Positions 43,203-52,412 of a DNA stretch of 64,000 bases are shown here, piece after piece. The stretch is from Lonsdalea britannica (GTDB lineage Bacteria > Pseudomonadota > Gammaproteobacteria > Enterobacterales > Enterobacteriaceae). Positions within the stretch are counted from its first letter, which is position 1. The number at the start of each line of letters is the position of its first letter. Both the position numbers and the translations under genes were made by a program. The stretch lies in assembly GCF_002111595.1 (NCBI RefSeq), contig NZ_LUTN01000009.1, forward strand, positions 1 to 64,000, in the 5' to 3' direction. Below the pieces are notes generated by a model. The model was not told the origin of the DNA. It did no database searches and saw nothing but the letters and a program-made list of their open reading frames with translations.

Positions 43203-43493
43203 ATGATTACTATCAACGCAGAAATTCGTAAAGAGCAGGGTAAGGGTGCGAGCCGCCGCCTGCGCATCGCCGGTAAATTCCCCGCTATCGTTTACGGTGG
43301 TACGGAAGCGCCGATCGCTATCGAACTGGATCACGATCCGGTTAAAAACCTGGAAGAGCGTACGGGTGAGCCGTTCTACACCGAAGCTCTGACTCTGGTT
43401 ATCGATGGCAAAGAAACTAAGGTGAAAGTTCAGGCTGTTCAGCGTCACGTGTTCAAACCTAAACTGACTCACATCGACTTCGTTCGCGTTTAA
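43203..43493 (+). CDS. rplY: RplY, 50S ribosomal protein L25
   Basis: A 96-residue 5S-rRNA-binding ribosomal protein of the short L25 (not CTC) form. It begins [21 protein letters not shown] and ends [15 protein letters not shown], close to the 94-residue E. coli protein. Own promoter region is likely in the 138-bp gap after radD. A strong terminator follows 38 bp after the stop. Confidence 0.98.
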   Translation: MITINAEIRKEQGKGASRRLRIAGKFPAIVYGGTEAPIAIELDHDPVKNLEERTGEPFYTEALTLVIDGKETKVKVQAVQRHVFKPKLTHIDFVRV

Positions 43494-43531
43494 TTACGTC
43501 TCGAGTCATCCCGCTGTTTCAGCGGATAAAA

Positions 43532-43555
43532 AACGCCGCCTCGCGGCGTTTTTTT
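43532..43555 (+). terminator. Rho-independent terminator after rplY
   Basis: An 8-bp stem AACGCCGC / GCGGCGTT (43532-43539 with 43543-43550) with a CTC loop runs into seven T. Confidence 0.9.
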
Positions 43556-43598
43556 ATGCCCCAATCCCACAGCCTCTCCCCGACTTTATCGACTTGTC

Positions 43599-43672
43599 TT
43601 GCCTTGCCTTGCCTTGCCTTGCCTTGCCTTGCCTTGCCTTGCCTTGCCTTGCCTTGCCTTGCCTTGCCTTGC
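43599..43672. repeat. Pentanucleotide microsatellite, (TTGCC) about 15 copies
   Basis: Uninterrupted TTGCC units run from 43599 to 43672 (74 bp, 14.8 copies), preceded by an imperfect unit (TTGTC). It sits between the rplY terminator and the 3' end of yhjX. Both strands are open across it, but the resulting peptides are only LALPC-type or QGKAR-type repeats, so no gene is claimed. Confidence 0.95.
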
Positions 43673-43823
43673 AGGAACCCAGCACCACTCGGAATAGCGT
43701 CTGTCAAAAACATCAATGCTCCGCCGCTGACATCAGGCGGCAGCAACACGTTTCAAGTGATGGTTTACGACAGGCACAAAAAAGCCTCCGAATGGAGGCT
43801 TTTAGGCATAGGTGATGAAAGAC

Positions 43824-45044
43824 TTAGGCGTTGCTGCTCTGGGTCACCAGCTTCGCTGACTTAGAAGGCGTCGACTTAGGCGGGCGGATCACCAGCGTAA
43901 TCAGCAGAGAGATGATCGACAGCACGGTGATGGCGATAAAGGTACTCTGGAAACCACCCAGCTGTGCCGCGATAAAGGAGCCTGACAAGGCACCCAGACC
44001 GAACCCCTGATAAATCAGACCGTAGTTTTTGCTGTGATGACGCAGACCGAAGAAGTCGCCCACGATCGCCGGGAAGACCGTGATGTTACCCCCGAAGCAG
44101 AAGGCGACCGCGCCGGTGCACAGGAAGAAGGTCAGATGATTCATCGGCAGGAAGGCCATGACGGAGACAGAGACCGCGGTGACCAGCAACGTGAAGTTAA
44201 TCACCCGCAAACGGCCCACTTTGTCGGACAGCGATCCCAGGATCAAACGTCCAGCCGTGTTGCAGATAGCGATGGCGGAGACGGCGTTAGCGGCGGTGAC
44301 CGCATCCAGACCGACCATTCGGACACCGATATCTTTGGCGATACCAATCAGATACAGACCGCTCATGCAGGCGGTGAAGAACACGACAAACAGCATCCAT
44401 GACTCTTTGACGGCCAACATCTCGCTAACGGTGAAGTTGATATTGCCCGCGCCGGTCGCATTCGGTGCGCTCGGCTGTACCTGCGCTTCTTTCAGCAGCA
44501 GAGACCCCGTCACGATTAGCGCCATCGCCATCATGCCCCACCAGAAGAAAGTCTGGGAGATACCGACATGGCCCAGCAAGGCGCTGTTGATGTATTTGAA
44601 CAGCAAGCTCCCCGTACCGTAGGCACCGACGGACACGCCAGCGATCACGCCTTTGCGGTTAGGGAACCATTTAATCAGGTTGGACAGCGTCGTGATATAG
44701 GCCGTACCGTCCGCGAATCCGACGACTACGCCGACCAACAGCCAGATAGCCGTCAGTGAAGTGACGTAGGCGCTGCACATCAGAGCCAGCCCCAACACCA
44801 GACCGGAAATCAACGTCAGTTTACGAATACCGATGCGTTCTTGAATGCGGCCGGCAAACAGGGTGGCGAAAGCGAGGAAGAAGCTGGTGATGGAGAAGGT
44901 CGTGGCGACAGAGCCCAGTGACCAATTAAATTTGTCGACCAGAGGCTGGTTATAGAGGCTCCAGGTATAAATAGTTCCCAGACCCATTTGCGCCAGGATA
45001 GTCCCTGCCACAATCACTGCACGATTTACCGGTTTGGCGTTCAT
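43824..45044 (-). CDS. yhjX: YhjX-like MFS transporter (OFA family, pyruvate-responsive)
   Basis: A 406-residue, 12-span major-facilitator protein of the oxalate/formate antiporter family. It begins VNRAVIVAGTILAQMGLGTIYTWSLYNQPL, with TLFAGRIQERIGIRKLTL and KGVIAGVSVGAYGTGSLLFKYIN. YhjX of E. coli is strongly induced by the pyruvate-sensing YpdAB system; its substrate is debated. Here it lies directly downstream of ypdB on the same strand. The gap contains a predicted YpdB double site and a TATAAT box, matching that regulation. Confidence 0.9.
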   Translation of the reverse strand: MNAKPVNRAVIVAGTILAQMGLGTIYTWSLYNQPLVDKFNWSLGSVATTFSITSFFLAFATLFAGRIQERIGIRKLTLISGLVLGLALMCSAYVTSLTAIWLLVGVVVGFADGTAYITTLSNLIKWFPNRKGVIAGVSVGAYGTGSLLFKYINSALLGHVGISQTFFWWGMMAMALIVTGSLLLKEAQVQPSAPNATGAGNINFTVSEMLAVKESWMLFVVFFTACMSGLYLIGIAKDIGVRMVGLDAVTAANAVSAIAICNTAGRLILGSLSDKVGRLRVINFTLLVTAVSVSVMAFLPMNHLTFFLCTGAVAFCFGGNITVFPAIVGDFFGLRHHSKNYGLIYQGFGLGALSGSFIAAQLGGFQSTFIAITVLSIISLLITLVIRPPKSTPSKSAKLVTQSSNA

Positions 45045-45109
45045 TCCGGATCCCTCATTAATTTTCTGGTGTTGAAATGAGCAGGTAAAGGCACCTGCTG
45101 AATGACACC

Positions 45110-45115
45110 ATTATA
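45110..45115 (-). promoter_or_regulatory. Predicted -10 box of the yhjX promoter
   Basis: TATAAT on the minus strand, 66 bp upstream of the yhjX ATG. The -35 position (near 45133-45138) is poor, which fits an activator-dependent promoter. Confidence 0.6.
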
Positions 45116-45148
45116 AAGAGGAGGCTCATCCTTGAGTTTAGTAAGGGC

Positions 45149-45179
45149 ATGAACGGCTGCGTGGAGGGAATGAACTGCC
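45149..45179 (-). promoter_or_regulatory. Predicted YpdB double binding site upstream of yhjX
   Basis: On the minus strand GGCAGTTCAT (45179-45170), an 11-bp spacer, then AGCCGTTCAT (45158-45149). The E. coli YpdB target at yhjX is a direct repeat of GGCATTTCAT with 11 bp between copies; matches here are 9/10 and 7/10 with the same spacing. It begins directly after the ypdB stop codon, and its proximal half lies just upstream of the -35 region. Confidence 0.75.
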
Positions 45180-45180
45180 T

Positions 45181-45915
45181 TTAAAGGCGCATTAACTGCC
45201 GGAACTCTTTAACCTTGCCTCGGCTCACAGGCACCTGGAAATCCAAATCACTGAGTTTGAGGATGTAAGTATTGTTGAACCACGGCTCGATTTCGCGAAT
45301 TTTACTCAGGTTAACGCAGTAGGAGCGATGGCATCGGAAGAAGTACGCTTCGGGCAGTCGACTACAGAACTCGGTGATGTTCATCGACATCACATACTCG
45401 TCTCGTTTGGTGTAGACGAAAGTCAGTTTTTCGTGCGATTCCGCATAGTAGATATCGTGAATATTCGTCACGATAATGCGTTTATCCTTCACCAAGTTGA
45501 TGGTCATCGGCGCCGACCGCCCCGCCCCGCCTACCGCCGTTGTCGTCTGTTGCTGATGCCATGCCGCCTCGAGCTTTTGAAGCATACTGACGATGCGCGT
45601 TTCGTGATACGGCTTCAGGATGTAGTCGAACGCCTCCAGCTCGAATGCTTCGACCGCATGGTTTTTATAGGCGGTGATAAACACGATCAGCGGCTTGTGG
45701 GCGAATTGACTGATATTTTTCGCCAACAGCACTCCGTCCAGCGACGGAATATTGATATCCAGAAAAATGACGTCCACCTTGTGGTGCTGAAGGTATTTCA
45801 GCACGTCGAGGCCGTCATCAAAGACCCCTTCCACCTCAATCTGACTGTGTTCTTTGATTAGCCAGCTTAGTTCTTGCTGGGCAAGAAATTCATCTTCAAC
45901 AATAATCGCTTTCAC
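45181..45915 (-). CDS. ypdB: YpdB, LytTR response regulator
   Basis: A 244-residue regulator, the same length as E. coli YpdB. The receiver domain has the acidic pair in IIVEDEF, phospho-accepting Asp53 in FLDINIPSLDG, and ITAYKNHAVEAFELEAFDYILKP. The C-terminal LytTR DNA-binding domain includes RIIVTNIHDIYYAESHEK and FFRCHRSYCVNLSKIREIEPWFNNTYIL. It is activated by YpdA and turns on yhjX. It follows ypdA by 22 bp. Confidence 0.95.
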   Translation of the reverse strand: MKAIIVEDEFLAQQELSWLIKEHSQIEVEGVFDDGLDVLKYLQHHKVDVIFLDINIPSLDGVLLAKNISQFAHKPLIVFITAYKNHAVEAFELEAFDYILKPYHETRIVSMLQKLEAAWHQQQTTTAVGGAGRSAPMTINLVKDKRIIVTNIHDIYYAESHEKLTFVYTKRDEYVMSMNITEFCSRLPEAYFFRCHRSYCVNLSKIREIEPWFNNTYILKLSDLDFQVPVSRGKVKEFRQLMRL

Positions 45916-45937
45916 TAAAATATCCTGATGACTCGAC

Positions 45938-47638
45938 TCAGGGAGGGAAGGCTACCGCGCTTTCCGGCAGCGACGCCCCATTTTTACTGATGTAAAACTC
46001 GATTTCCGTGCCCGGTTTCAGCTGCCGAATGTGCAGACCGTCACCATACAGCAGCTTGATACGGTGATGCACATTGAGCAGCCCGATTTTATTCCCCGGC
46101 ATTTCATTTTTGGCGACCCGTTCAATCACTTCATCGCTGATACCGCTGCCGGTATCGCGTACCGCGACGCGAATACGGTCGCCCACTTCCTGAATACTGA
46201 GCACCACCACGCCGTTGCCCTTACAGGGACGGACGCCGTGTACGATGGCGTTTTCAATCAGCGGCTGAATCAGCAGACTGGGAATATGACAGCTCACGTC
46301 CTCATCAATGTCATAAAGCACCGTCAGCTTATCCCCAAAACGCGCCTGCTCGATGGCAATATAATCTTTGACCTGATAAAGCTCGCTTTTGATATCGATC
46401 AGCTCGTCATCGTTGCGTTCCAGGTTGTAACGCAGATAGCGCGACAAATTGATAATCAGCTGACGCGCCGTATCCGGGTTCAGCCGAATCGACGTGGAGA
46501 TGGCATTCAGCGCGTTGAACAGGAAATGCGGGTTAATTTTGCTCTGTAAGGCCCGCAGCTCCGCCCTATCCGCCATTTCTCTCAGTTGCTCAGCGCGTGA
46601 CACCTCCAACTGCGTAGAAATAATCTGCGACAACCCGATCGCCATCTCTTTTAATGACCAGGTGATGCGGTAGGCATGGCGGTAATAAATCTTCAGCGTC
46701 CCCGTGACCTTGCCCTTTTCCCGCAGCGGAATGACGATCATCGAGTGGATTTCCGGCGTACGATGCGCCTCATCGTTATTTTTAATGATGATTTTTCCGC
46801 TTTTCAGCGCCTGGAGCGTGGTCGGGCTGAGGTCGCGATCGCCGCTGTGGTATTTTTCCTCCCCGTAGCCGACGTAAGTCAGCACCTGCTGGGTGTTGGT
46901 CATCGCCACCGCATCCGCGTTAATGTCGGTGCGGATGATGTCGCACACCTTACGTAATGACTCGATATTCACATGCCGGAACAGCGGCAGCGTTTTGTTG
47001 GCGATATCTAGCGCCAGCTTCGCCTGCCGGGCGGCAATCGCCTCTTTCTCCCCCTCTACGCTGCGGACCAGCATGACGATCAGCCCGATGCTGACAGTGC
47101 CGAGGATCATCGGGATCGCAATGTGGGCCACAATGTCCAAGCCTAGCGCAACAGGCCGCGTCCACAGCACCACCAGCAGCATGGTCAGCGTTTCGCACAG
47201 CATGCCGCCGACGATACCGATGCTCCAATGCTTGTTGCGGGGAATACGCAGGTGGATCCAGGCGGACATAAATCCTGCCACAATGCTGGTCACCAGACAG
47301 GGCACCGACGTGATGCCGTGAATATCGATGAGATAACGGTGTAACCCGGCGATGATACCGGTGGTGATGCCGACCCAAGGGCCGAACAAAATCCCGCCGG
47401 ACATCACGGCCACCACACGGACATTCACCAGCGATCCATCGACATTAATGCCGGACCAGGTGCTGAACAGCGCGAACATGGAAAAAATCGCCGTGACGAC
47501 GAACAGGTCGAACGGCGAATGTTCATCCTGCTGCAACAACTGCCGGAAATGGCGCGTTCGGGTCAGGAAAAAGAGGCAAATCAGCATCAAAGCGGCACGA
47601 TCGTACACCGCCAGCAGCATATTGAGGTTAGATTGCAC
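45938..47638 (-). CDS. ypdA: YpdA, LytS-type pyruvate-sensing histidine kinase
   Basis: A kinase of about 566 residues: N-terminal 5TMR-LYT membrane domain ([36 protein letters not shown]), a GAF domain (about 210-340) and a His-kinase domain with phospho-acceptor [16 protein letters not shown] and ATPase box [17 protein letters not shown]. It tracks E. coli YpdA (565 residues) along its length. GTG 47638 matches that N-terminus; ATG 47680 upstream would add 14 residues and has a poor ribosome site. In E. coli YpdA senses external pyruvate with YpdB. Confidence 0.93.
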   Translation of the reverse strand: MQSNLNMLLAVYDRAALMLICLFFLTRTRHFRQLLQQDEHSPFDLFVVTAIFSMFALFSTWSGINVDGSLVNVRVVAVMSGGILFGPWVGITTGIIAGLHRYLIDIHGITSVPCLVTSIVAGFMSAWIHLRIPRNKHWSIGIVGGMLCETLTMLLVVLWTRPVALGLDIVAHIAIPMILGTVSIGLIVMLVRSVEGEKEAIAARQAKLALDIANKTLPLFRHVNIESLRKVCDIIRTDINADAVAMTNTQQVLTYVGYGEEKYHSGDRDLSPTTLQALKSGKIIIKNNDEAHRTPEIHSMIVIPLREKGKVTGTLKIYYRHAYRITWSLKEMAIGLSQIISTQLEVSRAEQLREMADRAELRALQSKINPHFLFNALNAISTSIRLNPDTARQLIINLSRYLRYNLERNDDELIDIKSELYQVKDYIAIEQARFGDKLTVLYDIDEDVSCHIPSLLIQPLIENAIVHGVRPCKGNGVVVLSIQEVGDRIRVAVRDTGSGISDEVIERVAKNEMPGNKIGLLNVHHRIKLLYGDGLHIRQLKPGTEIEFYISKNGASLPESAVAFPP

Positions 47639-47829
47639 GGGAATCTCACGCCATGAAAACGGATGCAGAATCGTCATCATAAGTCAGTCAGCATCCGGGT
47701 GACAAATACCATTAAAATACCAGGCACGACGCCGCGCCTGTCGCTGAACCCAAGGGGAACGGCGCTTTCAGGAAAGGCGATAAGTCTCAACGGCGAAAGC
47801 GGAACACGCCCCGCCGTCATTCGGTTACG

Positions 47830-48843
47830 TTAGCGATCGCCGCCGCCGCTCAGTCGTCGCTGCAGCTGGTCACGCAGGTTGGGTGGCGTACCTTTGATGG
47901 TCAGCGTATCGGTCGCCGCATCCCAGAAGATGCGTTCGCCCAAAAGCATCGCGTCGAAATTGAGGCTCAGACCGCCGCCGCTACCGGCGAACTTGGTCAA
48001 CTGACGCAGCGTACTGCGATCCGCCGGGAAGCTCTCCGCCAACTCGTAGCCCTGTTCCGTCGTGAAGGCTTCCAACGTTTTGTCGCCCAGAGGCGGCAGT
48101 TCCTGCGACAGGGAAGACAGTTCGATCTCTTCTCCAGCCTGGAGCTGTTCGTTGCAGTAGCTGTAAACCTGCTGACGGTATTCCTGACGCTCGTTCTTAT
48201 CCAGCGCCGCTTCAGCACAGTACTCATCGACCGCTTTCAGCAAACCGCGGTTCTGCGCCTTGGTGTCCAGCCCTTCCGCCGCGCCCAGGAAATCCATAAA
48301 GAAGTCGGAGACTTTACGTCCCACCCTGCCTTTAAGAAACGTCAGATAGCGTGTGGATTCGGGGTTGGTATCCCATTCCGTCAAATCGATGCGGGCCACG
48401 ATGTCGGCGTGGTTGATGTCCAAATAGTGGGTGTTGCTGATGTCCAGCTGCTCGTTGACGCGCAGGCTGCTGCAGCTGTTCAGGACAGTTACCAGCAGAT
48501 ACTCCACCGCCAGATAACGGTACTGGCAAAACAGCACGATGCCGCCGTCCGCAAACGGATACTTCGCCAGTTCGTCGCGCAAACGGCCCGTCGCCGCGCG
48601 GGTAAATGCCAGGAAGTCCTCATCGCCTTTGCGACAGGCCCGCAGCGCATCCGCCAGCTCGCTTTGCTCGTTAAACACACCGTAAGCTTTGTTTTTCGCG
48701 CTGTATACCCGGTGCAATTCGGCCATCATTTCATTTACGGCGTCGTTGGGGGTCAGCAACGAATCGCGGAGCACTAAATCCAACGTTTGCTCATCGCGCT
48801 TGATTAACTGATGCAGGGCAATCTGGTCGATATCCAGACTCAT
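47830..48843 (-). CDS. yejK: YejK (NdpA), nucleoid-associated protein
   Basis: A 337-residue nucleoid-associated protein of the NdpA family. It begins [21 protein letters not shown], contains [17 protein letters not shown] and ends with a short RR-rich tail. E. coli YejK (335 residues) binds the nucleoid and affects topoisomerase IV. ATG 48843 is preceded by AGAGGAGA; it is divergent from yejL as in E. coli. Confidence 0.95.
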   Translation of the reverse strand: MSLDIDQIALHQLIKRDEQTLDLVLRDSLLTPNDAVNEMMAELHRVYSAKNKAYGVFNEQSELADALRACRKGDEDFLAFTRAATGRLRDELAKYPFADGGIVLFCQYRYLAVEYLLVTVLNSCSSLRVNEQLDISNTHYLDINHADIVARIDLTEWDTNPESTRYLTFLKGRVGRKVSDFFMDFLGAAEGLDTKAQNRGLLKAVDEYCAEAALDKNERQEYRQQVYSYCNEQLQAGEEIELSSLSQELPPLGDKTLEAFTTEQGYELAESFPADRSTLRQLTKFAGSGGGLSLNFDAMLLGERIFWDAATDTLTIKGTPPNLRDQLQRRLSGGGDR

Positions 48844-49020
48844 GTTAGACTCTCCTCTTAGCAAGGTGCGTATTCAAGCACCTCAGCGTAGTTGCTGCAA
48901 CCTTATCCGCCGTGGTCGCATCGTCCCGCCACTGACATTGTCTAAAGCAATAAAAGTGCGGAAAACGGTGCCTCTATACGGTAATATGTTCGACTTTAAC
49001 CGTCTGAGAATCACCATTTT

Positions 49021-49248
49021 ATGCCACAATCATCCCGTTATAGTGACGAACAAGTTGAACAACTGCTGTCAGATTTGGTCAATATTCTGGAAAAACATCG
49101 CGCACCGACCGATCTTGCTTTGATGGTGCTGGGAAACATGGTCACAAACCTGCTGAATACCAGCGTCGCTCCGGCCCAACGCCAACTGCTGGCGCGTTCC
49201 TTTGCCGAAGCGCTGCAGTCTTCGGTAAAAGCTGACAACACACACTGA
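49021..49248 (+). CDS. yejL: YejL, DUF1414 protein
   Basis: A 75-residue protein of the UPF0352/DUF1414 family: [22 protein letters not shown], then [19 protein letters not shown] and [12 protein letters not shown]. It folds as a helical dimer in E. coli; its function is unknown. It precedes yejM by 13 bp and is probably co-transcribed. Confidence 0.94.
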   Translation: MPQSSRYSDEQVEQLLSDLVNILEKHRAPTDLALMVLGNMVTNLLNTSVAPAQRQLLARSFAEALQSSVKADNTH

Positions 49249-49261
49249 TGCCGATCTCTTT

Positions 49262-51016
49262 ATGGTAACCAACCGCCCGCGCTACCGCGAAAAAGTCTCC
49301 CAGATGATTAGTTGGGGACACTGGTTTGCTCTTTTCAATATTCTCCTCAGTCTGGGACTGGGTAGCCGCTATCTGTTTGTTGCCGACTGGCCTGCCTCGC
49401 TGACTGGGCGCATTTATGCGCTGGTGAGCTGGCTGGGCCATTTTAGCTTTATCGGGTTTGCGATATACCTGCTGATTCTCTTCCCGCTCACGTTTTTCGT
49501 GATGTCGCAGCGCTTGCTGCGCGTGATTTCCGCGGTGGTGGCGACAGCGGGATTGACGTTGCTTATCGTAGACTCCGCCGTATTTACCCGCTTCCATCTG
49601 CATCTCAATCTCACGGTATGGGAGCTGGTCACCAACCCGGACCAGAGCGAAACGGCCCGTGACTGGCAGCTGTTATTTATCAGCGTGCCCATCATTTTCA
49701 TGGTCGAAATGCTGTTCGGCACCTGGAGCTGGCAGAAGCTGCGCAGTCTGAACCGGCGCAGTTTTGGGAAGCCCCTTGCCGGGGTCTTCATCGCCGCCTT
49801 CTGCGCCTCCCATCTGATGTACATTTGGGCCGATGCCAATTTCTACCGGGCGATCACCATGCAGCGTTCTAACCTGCCGCTGTCTTACCCGATGACGGCT
49901 CGCCGTTTTCTGGAGAAGCATGGCTTGCTTGACGCGCAGGAATACCAGCGTCGACTTACGCAGCAGGGGAATCCCGAAGCGTTGTCCGTCGAGTATCCGC
50001 TGAACGACATCACCTTCCGCGACGCGGGCAGCGGCTACAATCTGCTGTTGGTGGTGGTCGACAGCTTGCCGGAGAACACGCCGCAGGCAATGCCTAATCT
50101 GGCGCGTTTCGCGGAAGAAAACGTCCGCTTTAGCCATCATCTTAGCGCGGGCAGCGAACCCAATGCAGGACTGCTCAACCTCTTTTATGGCATCTCCAGT
50201 ACGTATATGGACGGCATTCTGGCCAGCAGCAAGCCATCGGCGCTGATCGGTGCGCTTGGGCAGCAGGGTTACCAGTTCAGTCTGTTCTCATCGTCGGGTT
50301 TCGGCAGTCCGCTTTATCGACAGGCTCTGCTCTCTGACTTCTCGTTGCCGGAAGCCGCTCCGCAAAGCACTGACGCGATCGCGACTCAATGGCTGAAATG
50401 GCTGGACGGACACCCGTCAGGCGCCCGTTGGTTCTCTTACGTTGAATTGAATCATAACGTCAACACGAATCAATCGACGTCCGAGCAGCAGCGCCGCTAT
50501 CGTCAGGATAACGCGACGCTGGATCGACAGATTGCGCGGATGCTCGATGGCTTACGCGACAAGAACCAGCTGGATAACACCGTCGTCGTCGTAACTGCCG
50601 CTCAGAGCACGCCCGCTAACCTGATGGATAATATGCCGATGCCAATGGCGCGTTCGCTTTATCAGGTGCCATTGGTGGTTCACTGGCCGGGTACGCCAGC
50701 GCAGACCATCAGCAAGATGACGGACCATAAGGACGTCATGACAACTCTGATGCAGCGTTTGCTGCACGTACAGACCCCAGCGAAAGATTTCTCTCAAGGC
50801 GAAGACCTGTTTACGGCAGAAAGACGCAACGCCTGGCTGACTAACGGCAGCGACGATTTGCTGTCTATTACGACGCCGGAACACATTATTTTGCTGGGTA
50901 CGCACGGCAGCTACCGAACCTTCGATCAGGAAGGTCGCGAGCTGACCTCAGAGAAACCGGAATTGGGTCTGCTGTTGCAGGTGTTAACGGACGAAAGGCG
51001 ATTCATAGCCAACTAA
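49262..51016 (+). CDS. yejM: YejM (PbgA/LapC), inner-membrane LPS homeostasis regulator
   Basis: A 584-residue protein with five N-terminal membrane helices (within about residues 20-190) and a periplasmic hydrolase-fold domain of the sulfatase/phosphoethanolamine-transferase type. It senses periplasmic-leaflet lipopolysaccharide and protects LpxC from LapB/FtsH degradation. Seen: REKVSQMISWGHWFALFNI, NLPLSYPMTARRFLEKHGLLDAQEY and DLMTTLMQRLLHV-like DVMTTLMQRLLHV. The usual catalytic Thr region (VDGLNYS in E. coli) reads VDSLPENT here, in line with a non-catalytic domain. It is normally essential in E. coli. The tRNA gene follows. Confidence 0.95.
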   Translation: MVTNRPRYREKVSQMISWGHWFALFNILLSLGLGSRYLFVADWPASLTGRIYALVSWLGHFSFIGFAIYLLILFPLTFFVMSQRLLRVISAVVATAGLTLLIVDSAVFTRFHLHLNLTVWELVTNPDQSETARDWQLLFISVPIIFMVEMLFGTWSWQKLRSLNRRSFGKPLAGVFIAAFCASHLMYIWADANFYRAITMQRSNLPLSYPMTARRFLEKHGLLDAQEYQRRLTQQGNPEALSVEYPLNDITFRDAGSGYNLLLVVVDSLPENTPQAMPNLARFAEENVRFSHHLSAGSEPNAGLLNLFYGISSTYMDGILASSKPSALIGALGQQGYQFSLFSSSGFGSPLYRQALLSDFSLPEAAPQSTDAIATQWLKWLDGHPSGARWFSYVELNHNVNTNQSTSEQQRRYRQDNATLDRQIARMLDGLRDKNQLDNTVVVVTAAQSTPANLMDNMPMPMARSLYQVPLVVHWPGTPAQTISKMTDHKDVMTTLMQRLLHVQTPAKDFSQGEDLFTAERRNAWLTNGSDDLLSITTPEHIILLGTHGSYRTFDQEGRELTSEKPELGLLLQVLTDERRFIAN

Positions 51017-51051
51017 CTGCCTAAATCTAAAGCAGTCGTGACGTTCAGCTA

Positions 51052-51079
51052 TTGCATTCAGATCTGGAAACGGTAATAT
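51052..51079 (+). promoter_or_regulatory. Predicted sigma-70 promoter of the tRNA-Pro gene
   Basis: TTGCAT (51052-51057), 16 bp, TAATAT (51074-51079), with the tRNA starting 16 bp after the -10 box. Confidence 0.6.
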
Positions 51080-51094
51080 GTGCCTCCACAACGT

Positions 51095-51171
51095 CGGCAC
51101 GTAGCGCAGCTTGGTAGCGCACCGTCATGGGGTGTCGGGGGTCGGAGGTTCGAATCCTCTCGTGCCGACCA
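51095..51171 (+). tRNA. proL: tRNA-Pro (anticodon GGG)
   Basis: A 77-nt gene with encoded CCA (51169-51171). Acceptor ends CGGCACG / CGTGCCG pair, the T loop reads GGTTCGAATCC, and the anticodon GGG is at 51129-51131, flanked by U33 and G37. It is nearly identical to E. coli proL and sits after yejM as there. Confidence 0.96.
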
Positions 51172-51180
51172 AAAATCCCT

Positions 51181-51213
51181 AAAAAAACCAACCTCTTACG
51201 GTTGGTTTTTTTT
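51181..51213 (+). terminator. Terminator of the tRNA-Pro transcript
   Basis: An 8-bp stem AACCAACC / GGTTGGTT (51186-51193 with 51200-51207) runs into a tract of eight T. Confidence 0.88.
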
Positions 51214-51229
51214 CGCCTGAAATTTGCCT

Positions 51230-51260
51230 ATGGTAAAACTATGGTAAAATGATGGTAAAA
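51230..51260 (+). repeat. Three ATGGTAAAA iterons behind the tRNA-Pro gene
   Basis: ATGGTAAAA occurs at 51230-51238, 51241-51249 and 51252-51260 with an 11-bp period, 59 bp after the tRNA end. Helically phased short repeats next to a tRNA 3' end resemble integrase arm-type sites of an attachment region. No integrase gene and no second copy of the tRNA end were seen. Confidence 0.5.
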
Positions 51261-51930
51261 TTCACCGACGGTTTTACCCCTCAGCGGTTGATTTTGCACC
51301 GCGCCTGCGAGCGTTAGCTAACGGAATTCTTCTGGCTTTGCCGCCAACCCCAAAGTGCCTCTTCAAGATGTTCACGCCTCATCCTGATTGACTTCGTGCC
51401 AGCTTTGCGAGGTGATGAGTATCATGGCAAGACACGCTGTAAAAACGAAGCTTGTTGTCATCTCCAGTAAACCGTTTTTTAGATAGAAAAGAACCGATAA
51501 AAGTGAGGCCGCAACACGATTAAATCAGTCTATGACTTATATCCTTAATATTCATGCAAACGGATGTTCAAAAAACCGCTTTCAGTGGATATAGAGGAAG
51601 TGAAAAAAAGATACATTCATATGTCGTTGAACAACCCGCAATTTATTAAATTAGCGACTTCTATGTTTACATCGCTAATTTCACGTATCGGTGACTTAGC
51701 TTCTGCATTGAAAACGCATAGCTCAGCACGTTTTGAGGCATCGCCTCCCTGCCAACAAGGTGAAAGCGAAATCGATTCATCGCCGTTCACCCTACTGCTG
51801 AAAATCTCCCCCTCTTGGCCTAGCTCAAAATTATCATCGACACTGACGCCAAAGGCATAGTCTGCGCCGGCATTGTGCTTTACACTGCGCGCTGTAAAAA
51901 TAGAGTAGATAAACGATTAAGTAGGCGGTA
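51261..51930. other. Accessory spacer with degenerate open frames
   Basis: No gene I can support. A plus-strand frame from 51564 to 51860 (98 codons, start MFKKPLSVDIEEVKKRY) has no recognisable domain. On the minus strand, about 51617-51884 is open for roughly 88 codons with a protein-like composition (FGVSVDDNFELGQEGEIF) but lacks a credible start; it could be a gene fragment. Confidence 0.4.
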
Positions 51931-52412
51931 ATGGCGATGAATGGAACAATAACGACCTGGTTTAAAGATAAAGGCTTTGGATTTATCCAAGATGAGAACG
52001 GGGATAACCGTTATTTTCATGTCATCAAAGTCGCCAACCCTGACCTGATCAAAAAAGATGCGGCTGTCACTTTCGAGCCTACAACGAATAACAAAGGGTT
52101 GTCGGCCTATGCGGTGAAGGTTATCCCGGAAAGTAAATATATTTATATCGCCGGCGAGCGCGTGAAGCTCACCTCGATCAAGTCTTTCCTGGTTTACAGC
52201 GAAGAAGTGCCTGCCGACACCCGCATCGATAAAGAAAACACCGTGCTCTCTGTGGGAGCGCTGATGGGATGTATCAGGCCGAAATCAGCCGCACAGCCCG
52301 GAGAAATGCGTACGCTGAGAAAACTCGCGATCACTACTTTTCAGGCTCAACGTTAATCTTCACGGAAGATGAGATTGACGTGGATGCCACGGTGAAATTG
52401 CTCAAGGTCTGA
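51931..52412 (+). pseudogene. Cold-shock-domain protein with C-terminal extension, one single-base deletion
   Basis: The N-terminal 65 or so residues are a cold-shock domain (GTITTWFKDKGFGFI with RNP1-like KGFGFI; RYFHV in place of VFVHF). An unclassified C-terminal half follows, including YIYIAGERVKLTSIKS and EVPADTRIDKENTVLSVGAL. As written the frame stops at 52354-52356. Adding one T to the run at 52338-52341 continues it through SGSTLIFTEDEIDVDATVKLLKV to TGA 52410-52412, about 160 residues. The acidic, protein-like tail supports the correction. ATG 51937 is an equally possible start. Confidence 0.75.

Noticed and set aside
43599..43672. CRISPR array
   Set aside because: The repeat unit is 5 bp with no unique spacers and no cas genes nearby.
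43556..43864. 102-codon repetitive frame through the TTGCC array
   Set aside because: The peptide is only an LALPC-type repeat generated by the microsatellite and has no good ribosome site.
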